In this document: piece after piece, positions 1-5,148 of the stretch
Position numbering within the stretch: the stretch's first letter is position 1
Layout of the letters: every line of letters starts with the position of its first letter
NCBI GenBank assembly: GCA_031178025.1
Contig: JAPSJU010000133.1
Span: forward strand, 1-5,918
Reading direction: 5' to 3'
Source: Agromyces sp.
Lineage (GTDB): Bacteria > Actinomycetota > Actinomycetes > Actinomycetales > Microbacteriaceae
Length of the DNA: 5,918 nucleotides
Notes under the pieces: generated by a model
The model's database searches: none
Told to the model about the DNA's origin: nothing
Seen by the model: the letters and a program-made list of their open reading frames with translations, nothing else
Position numbers and translations under genes: made by a program

Positions 1-1
1 C

Positions 2-30
2 TTGGCAGCGGCATCCGCGCGTCCTACCCT
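2..30 (+). promoter_or_regulatory. Promoter of the SRPBCC gene, probably giving a leaderless mRNA
   Basis: TTGGCA at 2-7 resembles a housekeeping sigma -35 box and TACCCT at 25-30 fits the actinobacterial TANNNT -10, with a 17-base spacer. The ATG follows six bases after the -10, where transcription should start, and no Shine-Dalgarno sequence lies in front of it. The transcript would therefore begin at or next to the start codon. Box matches are seen directly; activity is inferred. Confidence 0.6.
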
Positions 31-36
31 CGGCAC

Positions 37-579
37 ATGCGCGTGCTCCTGAAACTCACGCTCGACTGCACGCCGGATGCCGCGTGGCGGGCGCTTCGGA
101 GCCCCGCCGTGCTGCGCGAGGTCGTGGCGCCCTGGCTCGACTTCTCCTCGCTCGAGGAGGGCGGCCTCCCGACCGTCTGGCCCGAAGGGCAGCACCGGGT
201 GCGCGCGCTCGCCTTCCGCCGCTTCGCGGCCGGCGAGGAACTCGTCGACGTCAGCTACCCCGGTGGCCTGCCGAGCGGGGTGCGCATGCTCCGCGACGGG
301 GGCGGCGCGCTCACCGGCCCGCTCGCCCTGTTCGAGCGGTGGGACCACCGCATGGCCGTGTCGGCACTGCCCGACGGGCGCACCCTGTACCGCGACCAGC
401 TCCTCGCCAGCGCCGGTGCGCTCGACCTGGTCGCCTGGTATCCCACCTGGGCGTTCTGGCAGTGGCGGGGGATGCGCCTCAGGCAGCTCGCCCCGGGCTG
501 GTCGTACGACCCCCCGGGCACCGCCGACGCCGAGGCGGCGGCGGCAGCCCGCGCGGCCGGGGCGCGTGGCGCCGCGTGA
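37..579 (+). CDS. SRPBCC-fold (START/polyketide cyclase-like) protein
   Basis: A 180-residue protein that looks like a small SRPBCC (Bet v 1-like) domain, a fold with a deep hydrophobic ligand pocket. Supporting features are the N-terminal beta strand followed by PDAAWRAL (residues 13-20), the usual strand-then-helix opening, alternating strands through the middle (about 54-120), and a long amphipathic C-terminal helix rich in aromatic residues (W134, W138, W141, W143) that would cap the pocket. Residues 159-180 are Ala/Gly-rich and probably disordered. No signal peptide or membrane segment is seen. The ATG at 37 is chosen because it sits six bases after a good -10 box and begins the first strand. 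Its stop overlaps the GTG of the next gene, so the two are probably made together. The ligand is unknown; the family call rests on pattern recognition, not on a catalytic motif. Confidence 0.72.
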   Translation: MRVLLKLTLDCTPDAAWRALRSPAVLREVVAPWLDFSSLEEGGLPTVWPEGQHRVRALAFRRFAAGEELVDVSYPGGLPSGVRMLRDGGGALTGPLALFERWDHRMAVSALPDGRTLYRDQLLASAGALDLVAWYPTWAFWQWRGMRLRQLAPGWSYDPPGTADAEAAAAARAAGARGAA

Positions 580-1205
580 GCGACTCGATCGGCGCCCTCC
601 AGCTCGCGGACTGGCGCCGCCGGGTGTTCGGCATGTATGCCGGCGTGCGGCAGTTGAGCGTGCACGACCCGTCCGCCGGTCACGAGTTCTGGAAGTCGGC
701 GCGCGACGAGCTCTTCGCGGGGCATCCGCAGTCGCCGCTCCTGCCCGACGACCGGGCGCGGTTCACGGGACTCACGGTGCCGCGGTACGACGCCGACTGG
801 CGGTTCGAGCTCGAGGTGCGTCGCGCTGCCGAGCCGCACCGGATCACCGTCGACAGCGCAACCGACGGACCGATCCCGTTCTCGCTCATCGGCACGGTGC
901 GCATCCCCGCGCTCGGCACCCTCGACGTGTGGCGGCTGGCGAGCTACGGGGGCGGCCTGTTCCTGCCGGTGAAGGACGGCCTGGCGGGAGCACCGGGCGG
1001 CACCTACGGCGGAGGTCGCTACCTCCTCGACACCGTGAAGGGCGCCGACCTCGGGTCCGGCGCCGCCGAGGACTCCCTGGTCATCGACTTCAACTTCGCC
1101 TACAACCCGTCGTGCGCCTACGACCCCTCGTGGTCGTGTCCCCTCGCCCAGCCGGGCAACACCATCAGCGAGGAGATCCCCGTCGGCGAGCGGATGCCAC
1201 GCTGA
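576..1205 (+). CDS. DUF1684 domain protein
   Basis: A 209-residue protein with the hallmarks of the DUF1684 family, whose biochemical role I do not know. The N-terminal helix (WRRRVFGMYAGVR, about 13-25) is followed by a segment with LFAGHPQSPL (46-55). The C-terminal half carries TYGGGRYLLDT (143-153), DFNFAYNPSCAYD (171-183) and SCPLAQPGN (187-195), the conserved core of the family; C180 and C188 are close together and could bind metal or form a disulfide. There is no signal peptide. The start is the GTG at 576, which shares four bases (GTGA) with the stop of the SRPBCC gene, a standard coupling arrangement. An ATG at 633 (residue 20) is possible but would cut into the first helix. A 239-base gap follows. 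Length is typical for the shorter members of the family. Confidence 0.88.
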   Translation: MSDSIGALQLADWRRRVFGMYAGVRQLSVHDPSAGHEFWKSARDELFAGHPQSPLLPDDRARFTGLTVPRYDADWRFELEVRRAAEPHRITVDSATDGPIPFSLIGTVRIPALGTLDVWRLASYGGGLFLPVKDGLAGAPGGTYGGGRYLLDTVKGADLGSGAAEDSLVIDFNFAYNPSCAYDPSWSCPLAQPGNTISEEIPVGERMPR

Positions 1206-1233
1206 TTCCGGCGCGTACAGGGCGCGTGCAGGG

Positions 1234-1263
1234 GCATCCGCTAGAGTGGGTGACGGCGGATGC
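1234..1263 (+). promoter_or_regulatory. Possible helicase promoter within an inverted repeat
   Basis: TAGAGT at 1242-1247 fits the TANNNT -10 consensus; no good -35 box is found 16-18 bases upstream. The hexamer lies between perfect 8-base inverted arms GCATCCGC (1234-1241) and GCGGATGC (1256-1263). Transcription would start near 1254. The word GCATCC is very common in this window, so the repeat may be chance; the promoter itself is a moderate guess. Confidence 0.4.
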
Positions 1264-1444
1264 GATGAACGCGCCGCCTGCGTCGTAGAAACGCTTCCGG
1301 GAAACTGCCCAGTGCAGGCACCCGTTGACTCTCATACGGCGAACGGATGCGCCGCCCGGCGCCTTCGCCACATCCCACCGTCGGGTCCGACACGCGGCTG
1401 CGCCGCGATGCGACCAGCGGTGATTCCTGCCCCGAAAGGCACCA
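1254..1444 (+). other. Untranslated leader of the DEAD-box helicase (inferred)
   Basis: The 239-base gap between the DUF1684 stop and the helicase start has no full-size gene. If the -10 at 1242 is used, the leader is about 190 bases. It holds a minimal reading frame (ATG at 1265, seven codons MNAPPAS, stop 1286-1288), a GCGCC/GGCGC stem at 1349-1362, a GTCGG/CCGAC stem at 1380-1391 and a perfect CGCGGC/GCCGCG stem at 1393-1407. The bases 1361-1367 can pair with the helicase Shine-Dalgarno region 1433-1440 with one bulged A, in conflict with the first stem. A TTGACT at 1325-1330 looks like a -35 box but has no -10 at the right distance. Any regulatory role is inference. Confidence 0.35.
1434..1439 (+). 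promoter_or_regulatory. Ribosome binding site fixing the helicase GTG start
   Basis: GAAAGG lies five bases before the GTG at 1445 and matches the complement of the 16S rRNA 3' end. It decides for this GTG, since no other start codon with a comparable site is nearby and the Q-motif begins shortly afterwards. Confidence 0.7.
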
Positions 1445-3016
1445 GTGACCGACACCACCTTCAGCACGCTCGGCGTACCCGCACCCCTCGTCGCGGCCCT
1501 CGCCGCCGATGGCAAGGACTCCCCCTTCCCGATCCAGGTCGACACCCTGCCCGACACGCTCGCCGGACGCGACGTGCTCGGCCGTGGCAAGACCGGCTCC
1601 GGCAAGACCCTCGCCTTCTCCATCCCCATGGCCGCGCGACTCGGCGGCGCCCTCGCCGGCGGCAAGCGCCGACCGGGCCGCCCCCTCGGCCTCGTGCTCG
1701 CACCGACCCGCGAGCTCGCCACCCAGATCGACGCGGTGCTCGCACCGCTCGCCGCCGCGTACGGCATGACGACGACGACCATCTTCGGCGGCATCAGCCA
1801 GAAGCGCCAGGTCGACGCGCTCCGCGCCGGCGTCGACATCGTCGTCGCCTGCCCCGGCCGCCTCGAGGACCTCATGAAGCAGGGCTTCGTGACGCTCGAC
1901 GCCGTCGAGATCACGGTGCTCGACGAGGCCGACCACATGGCCGACCTCGGCTTCCTGCCCGTCGTCACGCGCATCATGGACAAGACGCCGCAGGGCGGGC
2001 AGCGCCTGCTCTTCTCGGCCACGCTCGACAACGGCGTGGACAAGCTCGTCAAGCGCTTCCTGCAGAACGAGGTGCTGCACTCGGTCGACGAGGCCACCTC
2101 GCATGTCGCCGCGATGACCCACCACGTGTTCGACGTCGACGACGTCGACCAGAAGAACGAGCTCATCACGACGCTCGCCTCGGGCACCGGCCGTCGCATC
2201 CTCTTCATGCGCACGAAGCACCACGCGAAGAAGCTCGCCAAGAAGCTCACCGACCAGGGCATCCCCGCCGTCGACCTGCACGGCAACCTCTCGCAGCCGC
2301 AGCGGGACCGCAACCTCGCCGCCTTCGGCGACGGCTCGGTCAAGGTCCTCGTGGCCACGGATGTCGCGGCGCGCGGCGTGCACGTCGACAACGTCGAACT
2401 CGTGATCCACGTCGACCCGCCCATGGAGCACAAGGCCTACCTGCACCGCTCCGGACGCACCGCTCGCGCCGGCAGCGAGGGCGACGTCGTCACCATCTGC
2501 CTGCCCGCGCAGAAGCAGGACCTGAAGACGCTGCTGCGCAAGGCCGCGATCACCGTGACGCCCCAGCGCGTGACGGCGTCCTCGCCCGCCGTGACGAGCC
2601 TCGTCGGCGACGTGGCCCCGTACGTGAAGCCCGCACCCCGGGTGCTGCAGCCGCAGGGCGGCGGCGGTCGCTCGCAGGGCGCGAACGCCCAGCGCAAGCG
2701 CACGGCTCGCGACGAGCGCTCCGGCGAGGCGCGCCAGGGCGAGTCGACCGGGCGCAGCCGCGGTCGCGGTCGCGGGCAGGGCCTCGGCCAGTCCGATGTC
2801 GCCCCCGCGACGCCCCGTCGCGACCGTTCGGGCCGGGTGAGCGAGACGAAGGCGCACGCCCCGAAGCAGGGCGGCGGCCAGAGCCGCGGCGCCCAGACGA
2901 CCGGCGGCCAGCGCGGTGCATCCGCTCGCACGGGGCAGGGCAAGCAGCCCCTGCGAGTCGGCAGCCTCGTGTCGCCGTCGCGCGACGCACGCCAGAACCG
3001 GCGCGCGCAGGGCTGA
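1445..3016 (+). CDS. DEAD-box ATP-dependent RNA helicase
   Basis: A 523-residue cytoplasmic helicase that should unwind or remodel structured RNA using ATP, as in ribosome assembly, mRNA decay or cold adaptation. All family motifs are present in order: Q motif with FPIQ (28-31), motif I GKTGSGKT (48-55), Ia PTRELA (87-92), GG (115-116), Ib PGR (137-139), motif II DEAD (160-163), III SAT (191-193), IV around LFMRTK (253-258), V ATDVAARGVHV (304-314) and VI HRSGRTARAG (334-343). The two RecA-like domains end near 370. Residues about 400-523 form a basic, low-complexity tail rich in Gly, Arg, Gln and Ser, likely disordered and RNA-binding. Motif Ib reads CPGR instead of the usual TPGR. It starts at a GTG supported by a GAAAGG site. 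It stands alone between a structured leader and a strong hairpin. It is closest in style to RhlE/DeaD-type proteins; a specific gene name cannot be assigned. Confidence 0.96.
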   Translation: MTDTTFSTLGVPAPLVAALAADGKDSPFPIQVDTLPDTLAGRDVLGRGKTGSGKTLAFSIPMAARLGGALAGGKRRPGRPLGLVLAPTRELATQIDAVLAPLAAAYGMTTTTIFGGISQKRQVDALRAGVDIVVACPGRLEDLMKQGFVTLDAVEITVLDEADHMADLGFLPVVTRIMDKTPQGGQRLLFSATLDNGVDKLVKRFLQNEVLHSVDEATSHVAAMTHHVFDVDDVDQKNELITTLASGTGRRILFMRTKHHAKKLAKKLTDQGIPAVDLHGNLSQPQRDRNLAAFGDGSVKVLVATDVAARGVHVDNVELVIHVDPPMEHKAYLHRSGRTARAGSEGDVVTICLPAQKQDLKTLLRKAAITVTPQRVTASSPAVTSLVGDVAPYVKPAPRVLQPQGGGGRSQGANAQRKRTARDERSGEARQGESTGRSRGRGRGQGLGQSDVAPATPRRDRSGRVSETKAHAPKQGGGQSRGAQTTGGQRGASARTGQGKQPLRVGSLVSPSRDARQNRRAQG

Positions 3017-3018
3017 CG

Positions 3019-3034
3019 ATCGGGGTGCCCCGAT
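3019..3034 (+). terminator. Small hairpin just after the helicase stop
   Basis: ATCGGGG at 3019-3025 and CCCCGAT at 3028-3034 are perfect inverted arms separated by two bases, so in RNA about six pairs close a four-base loop. It begins two bases after the TGA. It may assist termination or protect the 3' end, or be incidental; the larger hairpin downstream is the better terminator. Confidence 0.35.
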
Positions 3035-3052
3035 GCACCCGCCGAACACCGA

Positions 3053-3088
3053 ACTGCGGCCCGCGAGACCTTTCTCGCGGGCCGCAGT
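3053..3088 (+). terminator. Terminator-like hairpin after the helicase
   Basis: Arms of 16 bases at 3053-3068 (beginning ACTGCGGCC) and 3073-3088 (ending GGCCGCAGT) pair without a mismatch around the four-base loop CCTT. It lies 36 bases beyond the helicase stop and before the acetyltransferase promoter. No run of T follows, as is common for hairpin terminators in high-GC actinobacteria. The perfect symmetry makes chance unlikely. Confidence 0.8.
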
Positions 3089-3133
3089 CGTGCGGTCGAC
3101 GGACGCCGTTCGCCGCCGCTCCGCACGCTCGAT

Positions 3134-3162
3134 TTCGCCACGCGAGCGGGCTGGCTTAGTCT
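3134..3162 (+). promoter_or_regulatory. Promoter of the acetyltransferase gene, leaderless type
   Basis: TAGTCT at 3157-3162 fits the -10 consensus and ends six bases before the ATG at 3169. A weak -35 (TTCGCC, 3134-3139) lies 17 bases upstream. There is no Shine-Dalgarno sequence before the ATG, so the mRNA probably starts at the start codon. The preceding stretch from 3089 shows only short GC-rich inverted repeats such as CGTGCGG/CCGCACG (3089-3095 and 3121-3127). Confidence 0.55.
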
Positions 3163-3168
3163 CTCGAC

Positions 3169-3672
3169 ATGAGCACCGAAGTTGTTGCCGATGTCGTCGT
3201 CCGTCCCATCCGGGATTCCGACGTGGAGGCCCTTGGCCGCGTCCACGCCACCTGCTGGCACGAGACCTACGACCACCTGATCAGCGCCGCGGCGTTCGAG
3301 AACCTCTCGCCGCGGCGCATGGCCGAACTCTGGAACCACTACGCCGAGCGCGGTGAGGAGTACTCGCAGTTCGCCGCCCTCGTCGACGGTGAGATCGTCG
3401 GCTTCGTCGGCGCCGGCCCTGCGCGCGACGAGAACCCGCCCCGCCCCCGCGAGCTCTACTTCCTCTACCTGCTCGACGCCTACCACGGCACGGGAATCGG
3501 CCAGAAGCTCTTCGATGCTGCGGTCGGCAGCGATCCGGTGTACCTGTGGGTGGCCTCGGACAACCCCCGTGCACATCGCTTCTACACCCGCAACGGCTTC
3601 ACCCTCGACGGCGCCGAGCAGGTGCAGCCGTTCCTCGGCGAGGAGATCCACGAGGTGCGATTCGTGCGCTGA
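3169..3672 (+). CDS. GNAT-family N-acetyltransferase
   Basis: A 167-residue single-domain GNAT enzyme expected to move an acetyl group from acetyl-CoA to an amine on a small molecule or protein. The fold is seen in order: first strand VVVRPIRDSD (9-18), helix alpha1 with LGRVHATCWHETY (22-34), strands with FAALVDGEIVGFVGAG (68-83), then ELYFLYLLDAYHGTGIGQKL (95-114). The last segment contains the acetyl-CoA pyrophosphate loop, with H106-G107-T108-G109-I110-G111 matching the Q/R-x-x-G-x-G/A pattern except that the first basic/Gln position is H. Motif B follows as LWVASDNPRAHRFYTRNGF (126-144), with Y139 placed as the usual general acid. Length is normal. The ATG at 3169 is preferred because of the -10 six bases upstream. 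It appears to be transcribed alone. The substrate cannot be read from the sequence. Confidence 0.93.
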   Translation: MSTEVVADVVVRPIRDSDVEALGRVHATCWHETYDHLISAAAFENLSPRRMAELWNHYAERGEEYSQFAALVDGEIVGFVGAGPARDENPPRPRELYFLYLLDAYHGTGIGQKLFDAAVGSDPVYLWVASDNPRAHRFYTRNGFTLDGAEQVQPFLGEEIHEVRFVR

Positions 3673-3689
3673 CCCGGCCGGCCGGCCCC

Positions 3690-3718
3690 TTCCCTGCTTC
3701 GACCGGCCTCGCTAGCGT
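3690..3718 (+). promoter_or_regulatory. Probable promoter of the FAD-linked oxidoreductase gene
   Basis: TAGCGT at 3713-3718 fits the -10 consensus, with a weak TTCCCT (3690-3695) 17 bases upstream as -35. Transcription would begin near 3725 and give a leader of about 40 bases. The 43 bases between the acetyltransferase stop and this hexamer hold the self-complementary GC run CCGGCCGGCCGG (3674-3685) but no convincing terminator. Confidence 0.5.
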
Positions 3719-3753
3719 GGCATCGTCGACGTCCTGCGTCGACGGATGCCACG
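3716..3753 (+). repeat. Long inverted repeat across the -10 and leader of the FAD gene
   Basis: The left arm at 3716-3731 reads CGTGGCATC then GTCGACG; the right arm at 3737-3753 reads CGTCGACG then GATGCCACG. They pair over 16 bases with one extra G in the right arm and a five-base loop (TCCTG). The left arm overlaps the last bases of the predicted -10, and the right arm touches the Shine-Dalgarno sequence. It could be an operator, a leader hairpin, or a read-through terminator of the gene before. Pairing is seen; function is not known. Confidence 0.7.
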
Positions 3754-3759
3754 AGGGAG
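3753..3759 (+). promoter_or_regulatory. Ribosome binding site deciding the FAD gene start
   Basis: GAGGGAG stands four bases before the ATG at 3764. It favours this start over the in-frame ATG at 3746, which is buried in the inverted repeat and has no ribosome binding site. Confidence 0.7.
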
Positions 3760-3763
3760 CCGC

Positions 3764-5125
3764 ATGACCGTCACCGCCCACCCCGCGCTCGACGCACTCG
3801 CCGCCCGCCTCGGCGGCCGTCTCATCCGCCGTGGCGACGAGCGCTGGGATTCGGCGCGCGCTCCCTGGAATCGCGCCGTCGAGCAGCGGCCGATCGCCGT
3901 CGCGACTCCCGCCGACGTCGCCGAGCTGCAGGCCGTGCTCGCGGCGGCGCGGGCCGACGGCGTGCAACTCGCGGTGCAGCCCGCCGGGCACGGCGCGTCG
4001 AGGGATCTCGAGGGCGCGGTGCTCGTGCGCACGACCGCCTTCGACACCCTGTCCGTCGACACGGACGCGCGGACCGCCCGCCTGGGCGCCGGCGTGCCGT
4101 GGGGGCGGGTACTCGGTGCCCTCGAGGGCACCGGGCTCGTCGCCATGGCGGGGTCGAGTCCCGTCGTCACGGCGACCGCCTTCACCCTGAGCGGGGGCCA
4201 TTCCTGGTTCGCCCGGTCGTTCGGGTTCGCGTCGAGCTCGCTCCGGGCCGTCGAGCTGCTCACGGCCGACGGACGGCATCGCTGGGTGCGCGACGCCGAC
4301 GAGCCGGAGCTCATGTGGGCCATGCGCGGAGCGGGCGGGGCGTTCGGAGTCGTCACCGCCATCGAGATCGACCTGCACGCGGCGCCGGCGCTCACCGGCG
4401 GGCGGCTCGTCTTCGCGGCCTCGGATGCCGCGGCGGTGCTCCGCGCGGTGGTCGAGGCGGGCCGTGTCGCGCCGCAGGCGCTGGGCCTGCACGCGTCGGT
4501 CGTCCGCATCCCGGACATCGAGCAGGCGCCGCCCGAGCTGCGCGGCACGACCATCGTGACCGCCGAAGCCGTCGAACTCGGCGCCTCGGCCGAGGTCGCC
4601 GCGGTGCTCGACCGCATCCGGGCCGCCGGCGCGGTGATCGCCGACACGATCGGCCCGCTGGATGTCGCCCGGCTCGGCACGGTGGCCGACGAACCGACCG
4701 ATCCGATGCCCGGGTTCGGCTGGTCGACGCTCGCGCGTCTCGACGACGCCGCGCTCGACCGGCTCCTCACGGCGTGGGACTCGCCGGAGGGGCGACCGGT
4801 CATGGGGCTCTCGCTCCGCGTGCTCGGCGGTGCCCTCGCAGCCGAACCGGCCCGTCCGGGGATCGCCGGCGCCGTGCAGGAGCCGCACCTGGTGAGCGGC
4901 CACGCGATCGGGGTGCCGGAAGCGGCCGAGGGCGTGCGCCATGCGTTCGCGGCGCTGCGGGCGGCGCTCGGCACCGCCGCATCCGACCGCACCTTCTGCA
5001 CCTTCCTCCAGCCGGGCGACCCGTACTCGGCGGCGTACGCACGCACGGGCGTGGTGCGAGCGGCGCGGGTGAAGGCGACGATCGATCCCGAGGACCGGTT
5101 CCTCGGCAACCGCGATCTCGTCTAG
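3764..5125 (+). CDS. FAD-binding oxidoreductase, PCMH/berberine-bridge type
   Basis: A 453-residue flavoprotein of the vanillyl-alcohol oxidase/berberine-bridge group, expected to oxidise a sugar, alcohol or other small molecule. The PCMH-type FAD domain covers about 35-205: PxDVAELQAVLAAARADG (49-66), then PAGH (73-76), where H76 matches the His that carries covalent FAD in relatives. Next come GAGVPWGRVL (108-117), GSSPVVTATAFTLSGGHSW (130-148), VELLTADG (163-170) and the signature ELMWAMRGAGGAFGVVT (182-198). The second covalent site (Cys) seen in bicovalent enzymes is Ser/absent at 131-132, so FAD should be linked once at most. The substrate domain ends with a berberine-bridge-like tail, VKATIDPEDRF (427-437). 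There is no signal peptide, so it is probably cytoplasmic. The start at 3764 is set by the GAGGGAG site; ATG 3746 would add six residues. Substrate is unknown. Confidence 0.92.
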   Translation: MTVTAHPALDALAARLGGRLIRRGDERWDSARAPWNRAVEQRPIAVATPADVAELQAVLAAARADGVQLAVQPAGHGASRDLEGAVLVRTTAFDTLSVDTDARTARLGAGVPWGRVLGALEGTGLVAMAGSSPVVTATAFTLSGGHSWFARSFGFASSSLRAVELLTADGRHRWVRDADEPELMWAMRGAGGAFGVVTAIEIDLHAAPALTGGRLVFAASDAAAVLRAVVEAGRVAPQALGLHASVVRIPDIEQAPPELRGTTIVTAEAVELGASAEVAAVLDRIRAAGAVIADTIGPLDVARLGTVADEPTDPMPGFGWSTLARLDDAALDRLLTAWDSPEGRPVMGLSLRVLGGALAAEPARPGIAGAVQEPHLVSGHAIGVPEAAEGVRHAFAALRAALGTAASDRTFCTFLQPGDPYSAAYARTGVVRAARVKATIDPEDRFLGNRDLV

Positions 5126-5136
5126 GCGCGCCGCGA

Positions 5137-5145
5137 TACGGTGAT
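5137..5145 (+). promoter_or_regulatory. Overlapping -10 and Shine-Dalgarno-like signals of the nucleoside hydrolase
   Basis: TACGGT at 5137-5142 fits the -10 pattern and ends six bases before the ATG at 5149, as for the two leaderless genes in this window. However GGTGAT at 5140-5145 also matches the 16S complement at a workable distance, so the gene may instead be translated from the FAD gene's message. There is no clear -35. The two readings cannot be separated from sequence alone. Confidence 0.4.
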
Positions 5146-5148
5146 GCG

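Noticed and set aside
77..575. Extension of the DUF1684 frame upstream to 84, or the alternative frame from 77
   Set aside because: The upstream part overlaps the SRPBCC gene in another frame and reads as Arg/Pro/Ala low complexity; DUF1684 homology begins after the GTG at 576.
1325..1330. TTGACT as a -35 box for a second helicase promoter
   Set aside because: No TANNNT hexamer is found 16-19 bases downstream; TACGGC at 1335 is far too close.
1165..3049. Long minus-strand open frames of 422 and 602 codons opposite the helicase
   Set aside because: They lie antisense to a helicase with every motif intact, and their translations are Arg/Ala/Val/Gly-rich repeats without any recognisable domain. 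Strong third-position GC keeps antisense frames open.
3089..3127. CGTGCGG/CCGCACG inverted repeat as an operator for the acetyltransferase
   Set aside because: Arms are only seven bases with a 25-base spacer, common by chance at this GC content, and they do not line up with the -10 box.
3674..3708. CCGGCC-rich repeats after the acetyltransferase as a terminator
   Set aside because: The run is self-complementary without a loop, and only six bases can pair with CCGGCC at 3703-3708; this is little more than expected in such GC-rich DNA.
3599..5109. Minus-strand open frames of 447 and 465 codons opposite the FAD gene
   Set aside because: The plus-strand frame has clear FAD-domain motifs; the minus frames show low-complexity Arg/Gly/Ser/Ala composition and no plausible start context.
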